Of a DNA stretch of 64,000 bases, positions 63,766 through 64,000 are shown piece by piece. The notes under the pieces are model-generated. The model searched no databases. It saw only the letters and a list, made by a program, of their open reading frames with translations, and was not told where the DNA came from. Origin of the DNA: Paracoccaceae bacterium (GTDB lineage: Bacteria > Pseudomonadota > Alphaproteobacteria > Rhodobacterales > Rhodobacteraceae). Location of the stretch: assembly GCA_012103375.1 (NCBI GenBank), contig WLWX01000001.1, forward strand, positions 2,098,501 through 2,162,500, given 5' to 3'. Both the position numbers and the translations under genes were made by a program. Numbering within the stretch: the stretch's first letter is position 1; every line of letters begins with the position of its first letter.

Positions 63766-64000
63766 CAGAAGGGCAATCCCACGTATTGTTCGGCCAGAAC
63801 GGTTTGTGCTGCGGCCGAGGTTTCCAGATACGCCAGCTCACTGTCCTGAATGCGTTGGTCAAAGTCATTCTGGTCCGGGAAGCGGTGCAATGTCGAGGTT
63901 ATCCACCAGCTAAAGCGGATCGCCTTCCACACACGGTCCAGCGCGCGGGCCGAATATCCGTCGATCCCGGCATCGTCGCCGTCGAAATGTGCCACAAGCG
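63765..64000 (-). CDS. pobA: 4-Hydroxybenzoate 3-monooxygenase, C-terminal end (partial)
   Basis: The window ends inside this gene, so only the last 77 or so residues are visible. The segment IDGYSARALDRVWKAIRFSWWITSTLHRFPDQNDFDQRIQDSELAYLETS...LAEQYVGLPF is very typical of the PobA C-terminus. PobA hydroxylates 4-hydroxybenzoate to protocatechuate, feeding the pca genes that follow it directly. Confidence 0.88.
   Translation of the reverse strand, partial: LVAHFDGDDAGIDGYSARALDRVWKAIRFSWWITSTLHRFPDQNDFDQRIQDSELAYLETSAAAQTVLAEQYVGLPF

Overview
The window looks like a chromosomal segment of a marine alphaproteobacterium of the Roseobacter type (Rhodobacterales). This is inferred from gene content, not from a database match. 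The pointers are a dihydroxypropanesulfonate (DHPS)/sulfolactate locus, tungstate and TRAP transporters, a DddP-like M24 protein, a compact protocatechuate operon ending in pobA, high GC with tightly overlapping ATGA or TGATG gene junctions, and repeated intergenic GCCTCCGGCGGG motifs. Layout: 0-3 kb holds the 3' end of a MEMO-CapA fusion gene and a secreted MORN-repeat protein. 3.1-9.8 kb is a six-gene minus-strand sulfonate operon (hpsN, an SDR, a Zn-dehydrogenase, comD, comE, an FMN-dependent hydroxyacid dehydrogenase) divergent from a LacI-type regulator, with a 39-bp near-perfect palindrome between them. 9.9-12.1 kb is tupBCA for tungstate uptake. 12.7-28.5 kb is one large divergent catabolic locus. 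On the minus strand a regulator that fuses a DNA-binding domain to an ABC solute-binding domain heads an operon with an SDR, an M24 protein, 2-oxoacid-dehydrogenase-like E1alpha, E1beta and E2, and an aldehyde dehydrogenase. On the plus strand lie a sugar-type ABC importer, a paralogous SDR, a 3-hydroxyacid dehydrogenase, a ThuA-like protein and an ABM protein. 28.7-32.2 kb has a nonsense-interrupted DSD1-type gene and kbl-tdh for threonine catabolism. 32.2-45.6 kb is a decaying, insertion-rich segment. It carries two near-identical IS630-type elements, two near-identical IS1182-type elements, scrambled IS3 remnants and two copies of a 218-bp MITE. Between them are an ECF sigma/anti-sigma pair, a lipoprotein, a PLP decarboxylase, a DNA-alkylation-repair gene and several broken genes. 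45.9-53.7 kb has an aldehyde dehydrogenase, an epoxide hydrolase, a MocR regulator and a TRAP transporter whose binding-protein gene is interrupted by the MITE. 54.1 kb has tRNA-Arg(TCT), followed by a MITE-broken flavodoxin-fold reductase. 55.1-64 kb, all minus strand, holds an enolase-superfamily gene, a Zn-alcohol dehydrogenase, a nonsense-broken MFS transporter, and the beta-ketoadipate operon pobA-pcaDCHG-BKACE-pcaB. How it fits together: the intact parts are catabolic modules for organosulfonates, an unidentified sugar/polyol-like compound, threonine and protocatechuate. The most distinctive structural feature is a burst of small-element insertion. Five apparently identical 218-bp MITEs, each with its own 4-bp target duplication, have ends resembling those of the resident IS1182-type elements and have interrupted at least four genes here. 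Removing each element and one duplication restores an exact reading frame, so these insertions look recent. Two further genes carry single in-frame amber codons, and another carries an opal codon.
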